Shown: in pieces, positions 18,754 through 30,541 of the stretch
Layout: every line of letters begins with the position of its first letter
Numbering within the stretch: position 1 is the stretch's first letter
From: Betaproteobacteria bacterium RIFCSPLOWO2_12_FULL_62_58
GTDB taxonomy: Bacteria; Pseudomonadota; Gammaproteobacteria; Burkholderiales; SG8-41
Assembly: GCA_001772005.1 (NCBI GenBank)
Contig: MERI01000182.1
Coordinates: 1-53,061, forward strand
Direction of reading: 5' to 3'
DNA: 53,061 bases
The notes under the pieces: model-generated
Told to the model about the DNA's origin: nothing
Seen by the model: the letters and a program-made list of their open reading frames with translations, nothing else
The model's database searches: none
Program-made: the position numbers and the translations under genes

Positions 18754-21700
18754 CTAAACCCGCTGCATCTGGCGCGCCCCGAGCTTGACGAGACAATGGT
18801 CGATCCACTCGGCGGTGAGCTTTTCGTGAACGGAATTCTGCTTGAGGCGCGCGTCGAGCGCGTTCCAGTCGACGCAGTCGAGCGGCTGGTCCTGGTTGAA
18901 GCACGAGAAGACGTAACTTGTCTTGCCGCTCTGCGGATCGACGTGCGGCTGCAGGCATTGGGCGCAGATCTCCTTCATCATGCACTGCATCGGCGAGTTG
19001 ATGGACCCGATCGCGAGGTGATGCGGCTTCAAGTACGGCTTCAGCAGATCGTGCCGCGCGCGTGCTACCGCCGCCATCATGCGGTCCGAACCGATTGCGA
19101 TGATGCGATCGGCGTCCTTGAACGGGATGGGCTGGCCGTTTAGTGCTCCGCTCGCATACGCGTGCATCCCCTGCACGATATTGCCGACGAACGTCTTGTC
19201 CTGCGGCCGGTCGGGCGTAAATCCCGGCTCTTCGTCACAGCACCACACCACGACATCGGCCGCCGCCTCGATCTCGCCGATCTTGTAGCGGTCCATCATA
19301 TGCTTGTAGCCGGCGAAATAGAGCACACGGCATCCCGCCCTGCGCATTGCCTGTCCGATCGAGAACAGTACGGCATTGCCCAGACCGCCGCCGGCCACCG
19401 CGACCGTTTCGTCGGAGGGAATTTCGGTCGGCGTGCCGGTCGGCCCCATCAATACCACCGGCTCGCCGGGTTTGAGTAGCACGCACAGGTCGCTTGCCCC
19501 TCCCATTTCGAGCACAACGGTCGAGATCAGACCCTGTTGGGTATCGACCCAGGCTCCGGTCAGGGCGATCCCTTCCATGGCGAGCCGCGAACCTTCGGCT
19601 CGGGCGGCAACGGTGTCGTAATTCTGCAGCCGGTAGAATTGCCCGGGGTGAAAGCGGCGCGCGGCAAGCGGAGCACGCACCACGACCTCCACGATCATGG
19701 GCGTCAGGCGCTCGACCTCGTGCACGGTTACGCGCAGTTCGTTGTTGAGGCGGGCAAGAAACTGCTCGTCGTTGATCGCCGAGGCCGGCTTCACGTTTGA
19801 CAGCACGCGGCTTACGATCGGATAGCCCAGTCGTGCGCTCCCTATCGCCTTCACCACGTTGCCGAAGAACGACGGGTGCACGTCGCCGAAATAGCTCATG
19901 TAACGTCCGTCACCGCGCTTCGCAAGCAGCACCCTGGCCTCGTTCGGCTTCGATATTCCCTTCTCGGCAGGCGCCGGCTTGCCCTCTTCATCGACCGCCT
20001 GGAAATAACGCCCGTCGAGCTTGAAGTTGGCAGCGTCCTCGCGCGCGAGCACGGTGTTGGGCTGGGTGCCTGCCGCCACCAGTACGGTGCGCGCCGGAAA
20101 TTCGGTTTGACCCGTTTCAATCCATTTGCCGTCCTCGCCGCGGCTTTGTTTTGAAACCCAGAGCGCGCGTGCGTGTCCGTACTCGTCCAACTCGACCCTG
20201 AGCGGTGTAAGACCCTCGGCAAAGCGTATCCCCTCCTCCAGCGCCTTCTGCAGTTCCTCGTGATTCAGCGTGTACGACGGGCTATCGATCAGCCGCTTGC
20301 GGTAGGCGATGGTCACGCCACCCCAGGATTGCAACAGTTCCAGAATGCGGGGCGCGCGTCCCTCCGCAGCAGCGGCCTTGCGTTCCGCTCTGATGGCGCG
20401 CGCGTGCGCGACAAACTCGTCGGCGATCTGCCGTTCCTCTTCGGTCCACGCCAGGCGCGCCGCAGTCTCGCCATGCTCACGGGCCAGCAGTTCGTAACGC
20501 TGCAGGAACTTCTCGACCTGCAAGGGATAGTAAGCAAGCGATTCCGTCGCCGTATCGATCGCAGTGAGACCGCCACCGATCACGACCACCGGCAGCCTCA
20601 GCTGCATGTTGGCGATGGAGTCACGTTTGGCCGCGCCGGTAAGCTGCAGCCCCATCAGGAAATCCGAGGCGGCGCGCACGCCGCGCGCGAGGCCATTGGG
20701 CATCTCAAGCACGGTGGGACGGCCGGCGCCGACCGCGAGCGCCACGTGATCGAAACCCATCGCGAAGGCCTCGTCGACGGTCAGTGTTCCGCCGAAGCGG
20801 ATACCGCCGAACAGCGCGAACCCGCTTCTGCGTTCCAGCAGCAGGCGCACGATCTTGAGAAAGTTCTTGTCCCAACGCACCGTGATGCCGTACTCGGCCA
20901 CGCCGCCGAAGCCGGCCATCACGCGCTCGTCGAGCGCCTCGTAAAGCTCACGCACATCGCGGATGGGGTTGAACGGCACACGACGCCCGCGGGCATCGAC
21001 CCCCGAGATCTCCGGCGGCAGGGGTTCGATCTTGAGGCCGTCGATGCCGGCCACCGCGTGACCATCGTTCAGCAGGAAATGTGCAAGAGAGAATCCTGCC
21101 GGTCCCATGCCGGCAATCAGCACCCGCTTCCCGGTCGGCGCCTTGGGATACGGCATGCGCAGGTTGAGCGGGTTCCAACGCGTAAGCAGGCTGTAGATTT
21201 CGAAACCCCAGGGAAGCTCGAGCACATCCTTGAGCGTTCGCGTTTCGGCCTGCGGGATGTCGACCGGCTCCTGCTTCTGGTAGATGCACGACTTCATGCA
21301 GTCGTTGCAGATCCGGTGCCCGGTCACGGCGGCAAGCGGATTGTCGACCGCGATGATGGCGAGCGCGCCGATCGCATGCCCTTCGGTCTTGGCTTTGTGA
21401 AACTCCGAAATCTTCTCTTCCAGCGGGCAGCCGGCGAGGATGACGCCAAACGCGCTTTTCCTGAAGGAAGCTGCACCACGCCCTGTCGCGCCTTTTTCCC
21501 TGAGCCCCTTCGAGCACGAGTCCTTCCCCTGCTCGTGGCACCAGATGCAGTAATGCGCCTGGTCGAGTGCGCCGGTAAGGTCGGTGCCGGGATCGGTGAG
21601 CTTGAAACCGTCGCGGCGGCGCAAGTGCTCCTCGCCGAGCCGATAACTGGTGTAGCCCTGCGTCCGATCGGTGACCACCGGCACAAGATGCCGGGGATCG

Positions 21701-22284
21701 AGCTTGTGTGGCGCTTTGAACAGTACGCCGTCCTGATGCTTGCGTTTCCCGGCCGCGGTCAGCGCGGCCCACGCCGCATACTGCAGCGCAAGATCAAGCT
21801 TGTCGGTGTTGGCCGCTTCTTCTTTCTGCCACTCTGTAACATGACGCGCGAACACAAGCTCGCTCAACGGCTCCCCGAACAGCGCCCCGAGGCTGGCGGC
21901 AAGCGCCGAGCCATCGATCCGCTCAGCTTGCTCCGGCTTGAACCTGTGCATCGCCTTGCGCTGCACGAAGACGCGTTTGACCGTGTAAAGCGGCGTGCGC
22001 GCGTGATGCGCAGCCGACAGCGCGTGCGCCTCGGCTTCGATGCCGAACAGCCACGCGAAAAAAGGGTCGAGGTGCGGCGCGAGTGCCAGCAGCAGTTCCG
22101 ACTCCTGCTTGACCGTCAGTGCACCAGGATCAGCGCGCGCGGCACGCAGCCGCTGGTGCAGGCCGGAATCGCTTTGCGCAAGGCGTTGCAGAAACCGCTC
22201 GTCCAGGCGCATCAGGCCGTCGCGGCAGTAAAGATCGTCGAAAGACAGGCCAGAGTCCGGGCTCGGGATGCTGATGGCAGTCAA
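18754..22284 (-). CDS. Giant iron-sulfur flavoprotein: GltD-like oxidoreductase fused to PyrK-like reductase
   Basis: Function unknown; it should pass electrons between a pyridine nucleotide and another carrier. Numbered from a TTG at 22282-22284 (1,176 residues): 1-225 is an unrecognised helical region; 246-333 holds cysteines 246, 249, 257, 286, 326, 329 and 333, like the FeS domain of GltD; FAD motif IAGMGPAG is near 390 and a second nucleotide motif VIGGGLTAID near 568; from about 850 a ferredoxin-reductase-like part has FHPGQFYRL (878-886) and AGGGLGNAV near 964; cysteines 1101, 1107, 1110 and 1128 resemble the [2Fe-2S] site of PyrK. The overall plan recalls both subunits of Nfn in one chain. 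An ATG at 22338 lies upstream of a good -10 box, so it is unlikely; ATG 22212 is another option. Confidence 0.8.
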   Translation of the reverse strand: MTAISIPSPDSGLSFDDLYCRDGLMRLDERFLQRLAQSDSGLHQRLRAARADPGALTVKQESELLLALAPHLDPFFAWLFGIEAEAHALSAAHHARTPLYTVKRVFVQRKAMHRFKPEQAERIDGSALAASLGALFGEPLSELVFARHVTEWQKEEAANTDKLDLALQYAAWAALTAAGKRKHQDGVLFKAPHKLDPRHLVPVVTDRTQGYTSYRLGEEHLRRRDGFKLTDPGTDLTGALDQAHYCIWCHEQGKDSCSKGLREKGATGRGAASFRKSAFGVILAGCPLEEKISEFHKAKTEGHAIGALAIIAVDNPLAAVTGHRICNDCMKSCIYQKQEPVDIPQAETRTLKDVLELPWGFEIYSLLTRWNPLNLRMPYPKAPTGKRVLIAGMGPAGFSLAHFLLNDGHAVAGIDGLKIEPLPPEISGVDARGRRVPFNPIRDVRELYEALDERVMAGFGGVAEYGITVRWDKNFLKIVRLLLERRSGFALFGGIRFGGTLTVDEAFAMGFDHVALAVGAGRPTVLEMPNGLARGVRAASDFLMGLQLTGAAKRDSIANMQLRLPVVVIGGGLTAIDTATESLAYYPLQVEKFLQRYELLAREHGETAARLAWTEEERQIADEFVAHARAIRAERKAAAAEGRAPRILELLQSWGGVTIAYRKRLIDSPSYTLNHEELQKALEEGIRFAEGLTPLRVELDEYGHARALWVSKQSRGEDGKWIETGQTEFPARTVLVAAGTQPNTVLAREDAANFKLDGRYFQAVDEEGKPAPAEKGISKPNEARVLLAKRGDGRYMSYFGDVHPSFFGNVVKAIGSARLGYPIVSRVLSNVKPASAINDEQFLARLNNELRVTVHEVERLTPMIVEVVVRAPLAARRFHPGQFYRLQNYDTVAARAEGSRLAMEGIALTGAWVDTQQGLISTVVLEMGGASDLCVLLKPGEPVVLMGPTGTPTEIPSDETVAVAGGGLGNAVLFSIGQAMRRAGCRVLYFAGYKHMMDRYKIGEIEAAADVVVWCCDEEPGFTPDRPQDKTFVGNIVQGMHAYASGALNGQPIPFKDADRIIAIGSDRMMAAVARARHDLLKPYLKPHHLAIGSINSPMQCMMKEICAQCLQPHVDPQSGKTSYVFSCFNQDQPLDCVDWNALDARLKQNSVHEKLTAEWIDHCLVKLGARQMQRV

Positions 22285-22315
22285 AATGCTTATTTGAGCG
22301 CGATAAAAACGAAGA

Positions 22316-22324
22316 ATTATACCA
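22316..22324 (-). promoter_or_regulatory. Extended -10 promoter of the giant flavoprotein gene
   Basis: On the minus strand TGGTATAAT gives a perfect -10 box with an upstream TG extension; no convincing -35 box precedes it, which is usual for extended -10 promoters. Transcription would begin near 22309, only about 25 bases before the TTG at 22284. This argues that the more upstream ATG at 22338 is not used. Confidence 0.55.
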
Positions 22325-22477
22325 ATTCGACTACACATCCCTCAGACCTGCTTGTTCCATGCATATGCAAGCACCGCAATCTGCGCTCCTGACACATGGT
22401 TACCCTGCGCACACAAGGGGAATTTTTCCGTCACGCTGCTCCGACGCAGCCGCAGCCGTAAACCAACGGTCGATTCA

Positions 22478-22486
22478 TGCGATAAT
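22478..22486 (+). promoter_or_regulatory. Extended -10 promoter before the small membrane protein gene
   Basis: TGCGATAAT (22478-22486) fits an extended -10 box. Transcription would start near 22493, immediately before the perfect hairpin at 22497-22518. No good -35 box was seen. Confidence 0.4.
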
Positions 22487-22496
22487 TCAGATCGCT

Positions 22497-22518
22497 ACCG
22501 GCACGTATGCGTGCCGGT
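22497..22518 (+). other. Perfect 9-base-pair hairpin in the leader of the small membrane protein gene
   Basis: ACCGGCACG (22497-22505), loop TATG, CGTGCCGGT (22510-22518). It would sit at the very 5' end of the predicted transcript. No T run follows, so it is not an intrinsic terminator. Possible roles are mRNA stabilisation or an operator site. Confidence 0.55.
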
Positions 22519-22562
22519 CGCAGAGGAGACAGCGCGGCAATTCCCATCGGCAACCCGACGCC

Positions 22563-22694
22563 ATGACGCAAGCCCGAAGGATCCTGGTATGGATGCTGCT
22601 GGCGGCGCTCGCCGCGATCGTGAGCTACCTCGGCTTCCGCGGCTACTTGAGCCCGGAGTTGCTCATCAATTTCTCAAACTCGTTCTATTGCTGA
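22563..22694 (+). CDS. Small single-pass membrane protein, unknown function
   Basis: The 43-residue product begins MTQARRILVWMLLAALAAIV and has one hydrophobic helix (about 8-25) preceded by basic residues, so the N-terminus probably stays in the cytoplasm. The rest, with YLSPELLINF and a terminal cysteine, is amphipathic. I do not recognise a named family, though similar short proteins ending in a YLSPE..INF-like segment feel familiar from betaproteobacteria. It has its own promoter-like sequence and a leader hairpin. A strong ribosome site is lacking; GAGGAGA lies more than 30 bases upstream. It is convergent with folD, 22 bases away. Confidence 0.55.
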   Translation: MTQARRILVWMLLAALAAIVSYLGFRGYLSPELLINFSNSFYC

Positions 22695-22716
22695 AGCCTG
22701 CCCGGAGCTCGGGCGG

Positions 22717-23580
22717 TCAGGCGGCGCGCGCCTGCGCGTGATGCTCCGCCGCAGATACCGTGTTGGCGATCACCATCGCGACCGTCATGGGACCGACGCC
22801 GCCCGGCACCGGGCTCAACAACGAAGCCACCTGGCTCGCGCCCGCGAAATCGACGTCGCCGCACACCCGTCCGTCCGGCAAGCGGTTGATGCCGACGTCG
22901 ACCACTGCTGCGCCGGGCTTGATCATATCAGCCGTCACCAGCAACGGCCTGCCGGCCGCCACCACCAGAATATCCGCGATCGATGTGAACTGACGCAGGT
23001 CGCGCGTTTTGGAGTTGCAGACGCTGACAGTCGCGCTGCGGGCGATCAGCATCAATGCCATGGGTTTTCCGACCTCGGTGCTGCGTCCGACCACCACCGC
23101 GTTGCGTCCCTCTATGCGTACCTCGTAACGCTCGAGCAGGGCGATGATGCCGCTCGGCGTGCAGGGCGTAAACCGCGGACGTCCAGCGACCAGCGCGCCC
23201 AGATTCTGCCAATTGAAGCCATCGACATCCTTTTCGACCGCTATCGACTGCATGATGCGCCCCGCGTCGAAGTGCTGCGGCAGCGGCAGCTGCAACAGAA
23301 TACCGTGGATGCCACGGTGGTGGTTGAGCTTGTCGATGGTCGCGAGCAACGTGCTCTCCGGACAGTCGGATTCGAGTTGGTGGATTTCGGAGTAGACACC
23401 GGTCTCTGCGCACGCCTTCACCTTCCTCCGGATGTAAATGGTCGATGCGGCATGATTCCCCACTTGGATCGCCGCCAGGCCCGGGCGCACCCCAGCGGCC
23501 ACCAGGGTCTGCACGCGCTGGCCGAGCTGGGAATAAACTTCCCGGGCGACGGCTGCTCCGTCGAGAAGAGTTGCAGCCAT
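22717..23580 (-). CDS. folD: Bifunctional methylenetetrahydrofolate dehydrogenase/cyclohydrolase FolD
   Basis: Converts 5,10-methylene-tetrahydrofolate to 10-formyl-tetrahydrofolate in two steps, producing NADPH. The 287-residue protein has the catalytic YIRRKVKACAETG region with the key lysine, the QLPLPQHFD signature, the NAD(P)-binding VVGRSTEVGKPMALML, and the C-terminal PVPGGVGPMTVAML-type loop (here PVPGGVGPMTVAMVIANT). Length is typical. Transcribed on the minus strand; ftsB lies 98 bases upstream and a GC-rich hairpin (22699-22713) follows its 3' end. Confidence 0.97.
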   Translation of the reverse strand: MAATLLDGAAVAREVYSQLGQRVQTLVAAGVRPGLAAIQVGNHAASTIYIRRKVKACAETGVYSEIHQLESDCPESTLLATIDKLNHHRGIHGILLQLPLPQHFDAGRIMQSIAVEKDVDGFNWQNLGALVAGRPRFTPCTPSGIIALLERYEVRIEGRNAVVVGRSTEVGKPMALMLIARSATVSVCNSKTRDLRQFTSIADILVVAAGRPLLVTADMIKPGAAVVDVGINRLPDGRVCGDVDFAGASQVASLLSPVPGGVGPMTVAMVIANTVSAAEHHAQARAA

Positions 23581-23678
23581 AGGTTATTCGAGACGATTGC
23601 GCCGGAGTCGATTGGCTGCGGAAGTTTCTGCGTCGAAACGCTTGGCAGCAGCAGTACTGCATGTCAGCATGGTCACTG

Positions 23679-23972
23679 TCATCTGCCCTGCGTCTTGCCG
23701 CCATCCTCAAGGAGCTGGAAAAACACCTCATCCTGCTTGACCATGCCGAGTTCGCTGCGCGCGCGTTCCTCGATGGCTTCCAGACCCTGCTTGAGATCGC
23801 GCACTTCGGCGTCAAGTGCCGCGTTACGCGACTGCAGCTTGTGGTTTATTTCGCGCTGCGCACGAATTTGCTGATCGACTTCCCAAACTCGCAACCAGCT
23901 GCCCTTCCCCAGCCACAAGGGATACTGAATCAGCGCGATGAGCGTGGCGAGCACGAGGGTAAGCAGCTTCAT
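23679..23972 (-). CDS. ftsB: Cell division protein FtsB
   Basis: Small bitopic division protein that bridges FtsL and FtsQ at the septum. The 97-residue product has one N-terminal membrane helix (about 3-21), then a coiled coil (about 32-75), and a conserved [19 protein letters not shown] tail. It follows eno, as is standard. The leader between eno and ftsB is filled by heptamer locus B, and no ribosome site is visible before the ATG, so translation may depend on another feature. Confidence 0.93.
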   Translation of the reverse strand: MKLLTLVLATLIALIQYPLWLGKGSWLRVWEVDQQIRAQREINHKLQSRNAALDAEVRDLKQGLEAIEERARSELGMVKQDEVFFQLLEDGGKTQGR

Positions 23973-24123
23973 GCGGAAAAGCGAGAGGCGAGAGGCGAGA
24001 GGAGAAAGGCGATCGCAACCACGATCTCATCCGGGCGCAACATCACGGTGAAGCCGGTCGTTTGGAGAAGCGGCCGGCAACGGGTTTGTCTCACTCCTGT
24101 CCTCTCTCTCTTTTCGCCTTTCC
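23973..24123. repeat. Heptamer repeat locus B: inverted arms between eno and ftsB
   Basis: The left arm has seven-base units GCGGAAA, AGCGAGA, GGCGAGA, GGCGAGA, GGAGAAA and GGCGATC (23973-24014), starting right at the ftsB ATG. The right arm has TCTCACT, CCTGTCC, TCTCTCT, CTTTTCG and CCTTTCC (24089-24123), ending right at the eno stop codon. The left unit read on the other strand is TCTCGCC, so the arms are roughly complementary around about 74 unique bases. This locus is the most degenerate of the five. Confidence 0.65.
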
Positions 24124-26290
<2,167 letters not shown>

Positions 26291-26374
26291 GCCTGCCCCC
26301 GGGACCGCGCATTCAACACGACCACGGGGCCGGATGGGCAGCCGCTGCAACGATCCGGTGCCATCCGCTCCACC

Positions 26375-28063
<1,689 letters not shown>

Positions 28064-28065
28064 CT

Positions 28066-28094
28066 ATTTTATCGCAAATCCACTCGCCGTCCAA
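28066..28094 (-). promoter_or_regulatory. Predicted promoter of pyrG
   Basis: On the minus strand TTGGAC (28089-28094) and TAAAAT (28066-28071) are 17 bases apart, placing a start site near 28059, about 17 bases before the pyrG ATG. It lies between the ppsA remnant and pyrG. Confidence 0.5.
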
Positions 28095-28140
28095 CGCATT
28101 TGAGGCGCGCGGCCGTTGGCCGGCGCAGCCGCTGCTTGCG

Positions 28141-28335
28141 CTAGGTCGCCGCGCCGGGCTTCGCCTCCTTGGCCAGATAGAGCCAGGTCTCGACCGCGGT
28201 ATCCGGGTTGAGCGACAGGCTCTCGATGCCCTCCTCCATCAGCCATTTCGCGAGAGCGGGGTGGTCGAATAGCCCCTGCCCGCAAATGCCGACATACTTG
28301 CCCGCCAAGTCGGCGGAAGAACTCGCCACTACCAT
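28141..28335 (-). pseudogene. C-terminal remnant of phosphoenolpyruvate synthase (ppsA)
   Basis: This frame encodes GKYVGICGQGLFDHPALAKW and then LMEEGIESLSLNPDTAVETW, almost word for word the C-terminal end of PpsA, whose intact form has about 790 residues. Only about 55 homologous residues remain, preceded by about 10 unrelated ones, and the region normally reading GPSDH is GLFDH. Most of the enzyme, including the phosphohistidine domain, is missing. I recall ppsA and ppsR lying near this TrmH-family gene in several betaproteobacteria, so this looks like decay in place rather than a stray insertion. A complete copy could exist elsewhere in the genome. Confidence 0.88.
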
Positions 28336-28338
28336 ACT

Positions 28339-28358
28339 GCAGGAGGCGAAACTCCTGC
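28339..28358. other. Small perfect hairpin between the ppsA remnant and heptamer locus C
   Basis: GCAGGAG (28339-28345) pairs with CTCCTGC (28352-28358) around the loop GCGAAA. No T run follows on either strand. It may be an old 3' structure of the methyltransferase transcript. Confidence 0.4.
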
Positions 28359-28375
28359 GGTGGATTTATTAGGAG

Positions 28376-28438
28376 CCGTGAGCGGTGAGCTGTGAGCGGA
28401 ACAAACCCTAACTGCTTACCGCTTACCGCTTGCTGCTG
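28376..28438. repeat. Heptamer repeat locus C: inverted arms at the 3' end of the TrmH-family gene
   Basis: The left arm is CCGTGAG, CGGTGAG, CTGTGAG (28376-28396). The right arm is ACTGCTT, ACCGCTT, ACCGCTT, GCTGCTG (28411-28438). On one strand the left unit reads CTCACCG against CTTACCG in the right, so the arms are complementary around about 14 bases. The methyltransferase stop codon (28423-28425) and its last few codons lie inside the right arm, so the array has shaped the C-terminus of the protein. Confidence 0.72.
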
Positions 28439-29214
28439 ACCCGCATTTGTCTCACCCTCTCAAACAGGCATACCGCAGCGGCGGCGGCAACGTTGATCGA
28501 CTCAACCTTGCCCGGCATCGGGATGGCGACGACCTCGTGCGCGACGGACAGGAGTTCACGCGACAATCCGGCGCCCTCGTTGCCAAACAGCAGCGCAATC
28601 CCGCCGGTCAGGTCCGCGTCACACACCGATCGCGAGGCCTGCTGCCTGGTCGCAATGACTCGGCCGGGGAAAGCGCGCGCAGCTTCCACCAGATCCGCAA
28701 ATTCGTAGATGTTGATGACGAAATGCGCTCCCATCCCCGCGCGCAATACGCGCGGCGACCAGGCACGCACCGAGTGCTCCGACAACAGCACATGCCGCAT
28801 GCCGGCCGCGGCCGCCGAGCGCAGAATCGAACCGAGATTGCCAGGATCCTGGATGTCCTCGAGCATCACGCACGCATCCAGCGCGGCGGGGACGGATTGC
28901 GGCCGCGGCGTTTTCACCACTGCCAGAATCCCGGTCGGCGTGGTGACGGGGGACAGTTGCTTGAACAGGCTGTCACTCAGTACCAAAGGCTCGACGCGCG
29001 GAATTTTCGCCAGCAGAGCGGCAATTTCCGGGTCGGCAAGGCCGGAACGGCTTACGGCAACCTGCTGCGGCATGCCGACGTTGTCGCAATAGGCGGTGAC
29101 AAGATGAATGCCGTCCAGGAGCGACAGTCCCGTTCGTTTGCGCTCCTGGGACGAGTGCAGAAGTTTACGCAGCGCCTTGAGGCGCGGATTGGCGGCCGAT
29201 CCGATCTGTCTCAC
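28423..29214 (-). CDS. TrmH/SpoU-family RNA 2'-O-methyltransferase
   Basis: SPOUT-class enzyme that methylates ribose 2'-OH in rRNA or tRNA. The start is the GTG at 29212-29214, which overlaps the senA stop (GTGA); the frame stays open upstream but only as a shadow of senA. The 263-residue protein has an N-terminal substrate-binding part ([20 protein letters not shown]) and a C-terminal SPOUT domain with [26 protein letters not shown] and [14 protein letters not shown], the three knot motifs. The last residues (SSKR) are encoded inside a heptamer array. The RNA target is unknown; the symbol rlmB would be a guess. Confidence 0.9.
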   Translation of the reverse strand: MRQIGSAANPRLKALRKLLHSSQERKRTGLSLLDGIHLVTAYCDNVGMPQQVAVSRSGLADPEIAALLAKIPRVEPLVLSDSLFKQLSPVTTPTGILAVVKTPRPQSVPAALDACVMLEDIQDPGNLGSILRSAAAAGMRHVLLSEHSVRAWSPRVLRAGMGAHFVINIYEFADLVEAARAFPGRVIATRQQASRSVCDADLTGGIALLFGNEGAGLSRELLSVAHEVVAIPMPGKVESINVAAAAAVCLFERVRQMRVSSKR

Positions 29215-30506
29215 GCCGCGCAGGTCCGGAACCCGGCGAAGACGTCGCGCCGGTCCGGAGTGTAAAAATTGCGCCAGGTGTTCCGCAGGAGTCCGGCGCG
29301 GGTCGCGAAACAGCCCCCGCGCAGCACCCTGTGATCTCCGAACCAGGGTTCGGAATATTCCTTGTACGGGTCGCGCACGAAACCCGGATACGGAGCAAAC
29401 CAGTCGGCCGTCCATTCCCACACATTGCCGAACATCTGCCGGCAACCCCAGGCGCTATCGCCTTGCGGGAAGGCGGACACGTCCGCGCAATCCCCTGCCA
29501 CCCCATAGAGATTGGCGAGTACCGGCGACGACGCCTCATCGCCCCATGGATAATGTCTTTTGTGGTCCGCCGAACCGGGCGTGGCGGCGGCTGCGAATTC
29601 CCACTCCGCTTCCGTCGGCAGCCTGCGGCCCGCCCAGCGGCAGTACGCTTCAGCCTCGAACCAATTGACGTGAATTACCGGCGCATACGGCCGCAACGCA
29701 ACCACGGCATCGTAACGCCGGCGCAGCCACGCGCCATTGCTCCTTATCCAATAGACCGGGGTTTCAGCCTGAACGTCATTGCGCCATCGCCATCCGTGTT
29801 CACCCCACAACTCCGGGCGCCGGTAGCCCCCATCTTGAACGAATGCCATGAATTCGGCGTTGCTCACGGGCGCGCGCGCAATACGAAACGGCTTTACCTC
29901 GACCTCATGCGCCCATTTCTCGTTGTCGAACACAAACCCGTCAGCCGCAGCCGCGCCGAGCATGAACGTGCCGCCGGTCACCTCAACGTCGCCGAACCAG
30001 GCGCCAGTCTCCAGCTCTGCCGGTATGGCGGCATTTCGCGGCGCCGGATAACCCAATGTCTGGCGGGTGTAGGTGAATGCTTCGCAATGCATTTCCTCGT
30101 GGAATGCCGCAAGCTGCGCGAAATAATTCAGGTGTTCCGCCGCACCTTCGCCGTCAATACGCTCCAGCACACGATCGAGCACTTGCTGCAAGTATGTCAG
30201 CGTCGCATCGGGTTTCGGCAGCGGCAAGGTCCAGCGCGCGGCATGCGGCACCGTTGCCGAGTTGTAAAGGCCGTCTGCGTTATCGAGGATCGAAGGCGCG
30301 AGCGCCCCACTGCGCTGGTAACGCAGGCACCAATGTTCCTGGAACCAGCCGACATGCCCGATTTCCCACAGTGGCGGGTTGACGATCCTGAGCTGCGGCC
30401 CGAGCAGACGCTCGCCGCTCAGATCTTCAGAATGCAGCAAAGTGCGCGCCCGCGCGGCGCGCAGCATTTCGCGCAGCGTGCTGGCGTTCGGCTCGGTAAT
30501 TGGCAT
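29211..30506 (-). CDS. senA: Selenoneine synthase SenA (EgtB-like iron enzyme)
   Basis: By homology joins a selenosugar to hercynine on the way to selenoneine, the selenium analogue of ergothioneine. The 431-residue protein has a DinB-like N-terminal domain with the iron ligands His51 and His136-His140 ([10 protein letters not shown], the HxxxHxE motif), then an FGE-sulfatase-type C-terminal domain from about 170 ([17 protein letters not shown] to [20 protein letters not shown]). Sequence alone cannot separate SenA from ergothioneine EgtB; the divergent senB next door decides. Start codons of senA and senB are only 35 bases apart. It lacks a clear ribosome site. Its stop overlaps the methyltransferase start. 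Confidence 0.82.
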   Translation of the reverse strand: MPITEPNASTLREMLRAARARTLLHSEDLSGERLLGPQLRIVNPPLWEIGHVGWFQEHWCLRYQRSGALAPSILDNADGLYNSATVPHAARWTLPLPKPDATLTYLQQVLDRVLERIDGEGAAEHLNYFAQLAAFHEEMHCEAFTYTRQTLGYPAPRNAAIPAELETGAWFGDVEVTGGTFMLGAAAADGFVFDNEKWAHEVEVKPFRIARAPVSNAEFMAFVQDGGYRRPELWGEHGWRWRNDVQAETPVYWIRSNGAWLRRRYDAVVALRPYAPVIHVNWFEAEAYCRWAGRRLPTEAEWEFAAAATPGSADHKRHYPWGDEASSPVLANLYGVAGDCADVSAFPQGDSAWGCRQMFGNVWEWTADWFAPYPGFVRDPYKEYSEPWFGDHRVLRGGCFATRAGLLRNTWRNFYTPDRRDVFAGFRTCAA

Positions 30507-30541
30507 ATAGTTGCCACAGAGTTTAACGTGGATTGCTCAGG

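Noticed and set aside
22285-22338. ATG at 22338 as start of the giant flavoprotein
   Set aside because: It lies upstream of a good extended -10 box on the same strand, so it would not be in the transcript.
20173-22392. Long open frame of 739 codons on the plus strand opposite the giant flavoprotein gene
   Set aside because: It mirrors the real gene in a GC-rich sequence, is rich in Arg, His and Gln, and has no recognisable domain.
28339-28358. Intrinsic terminator at the small hairpin after the methyltransferase gene
   Set aside because: There is no T run on either strand.
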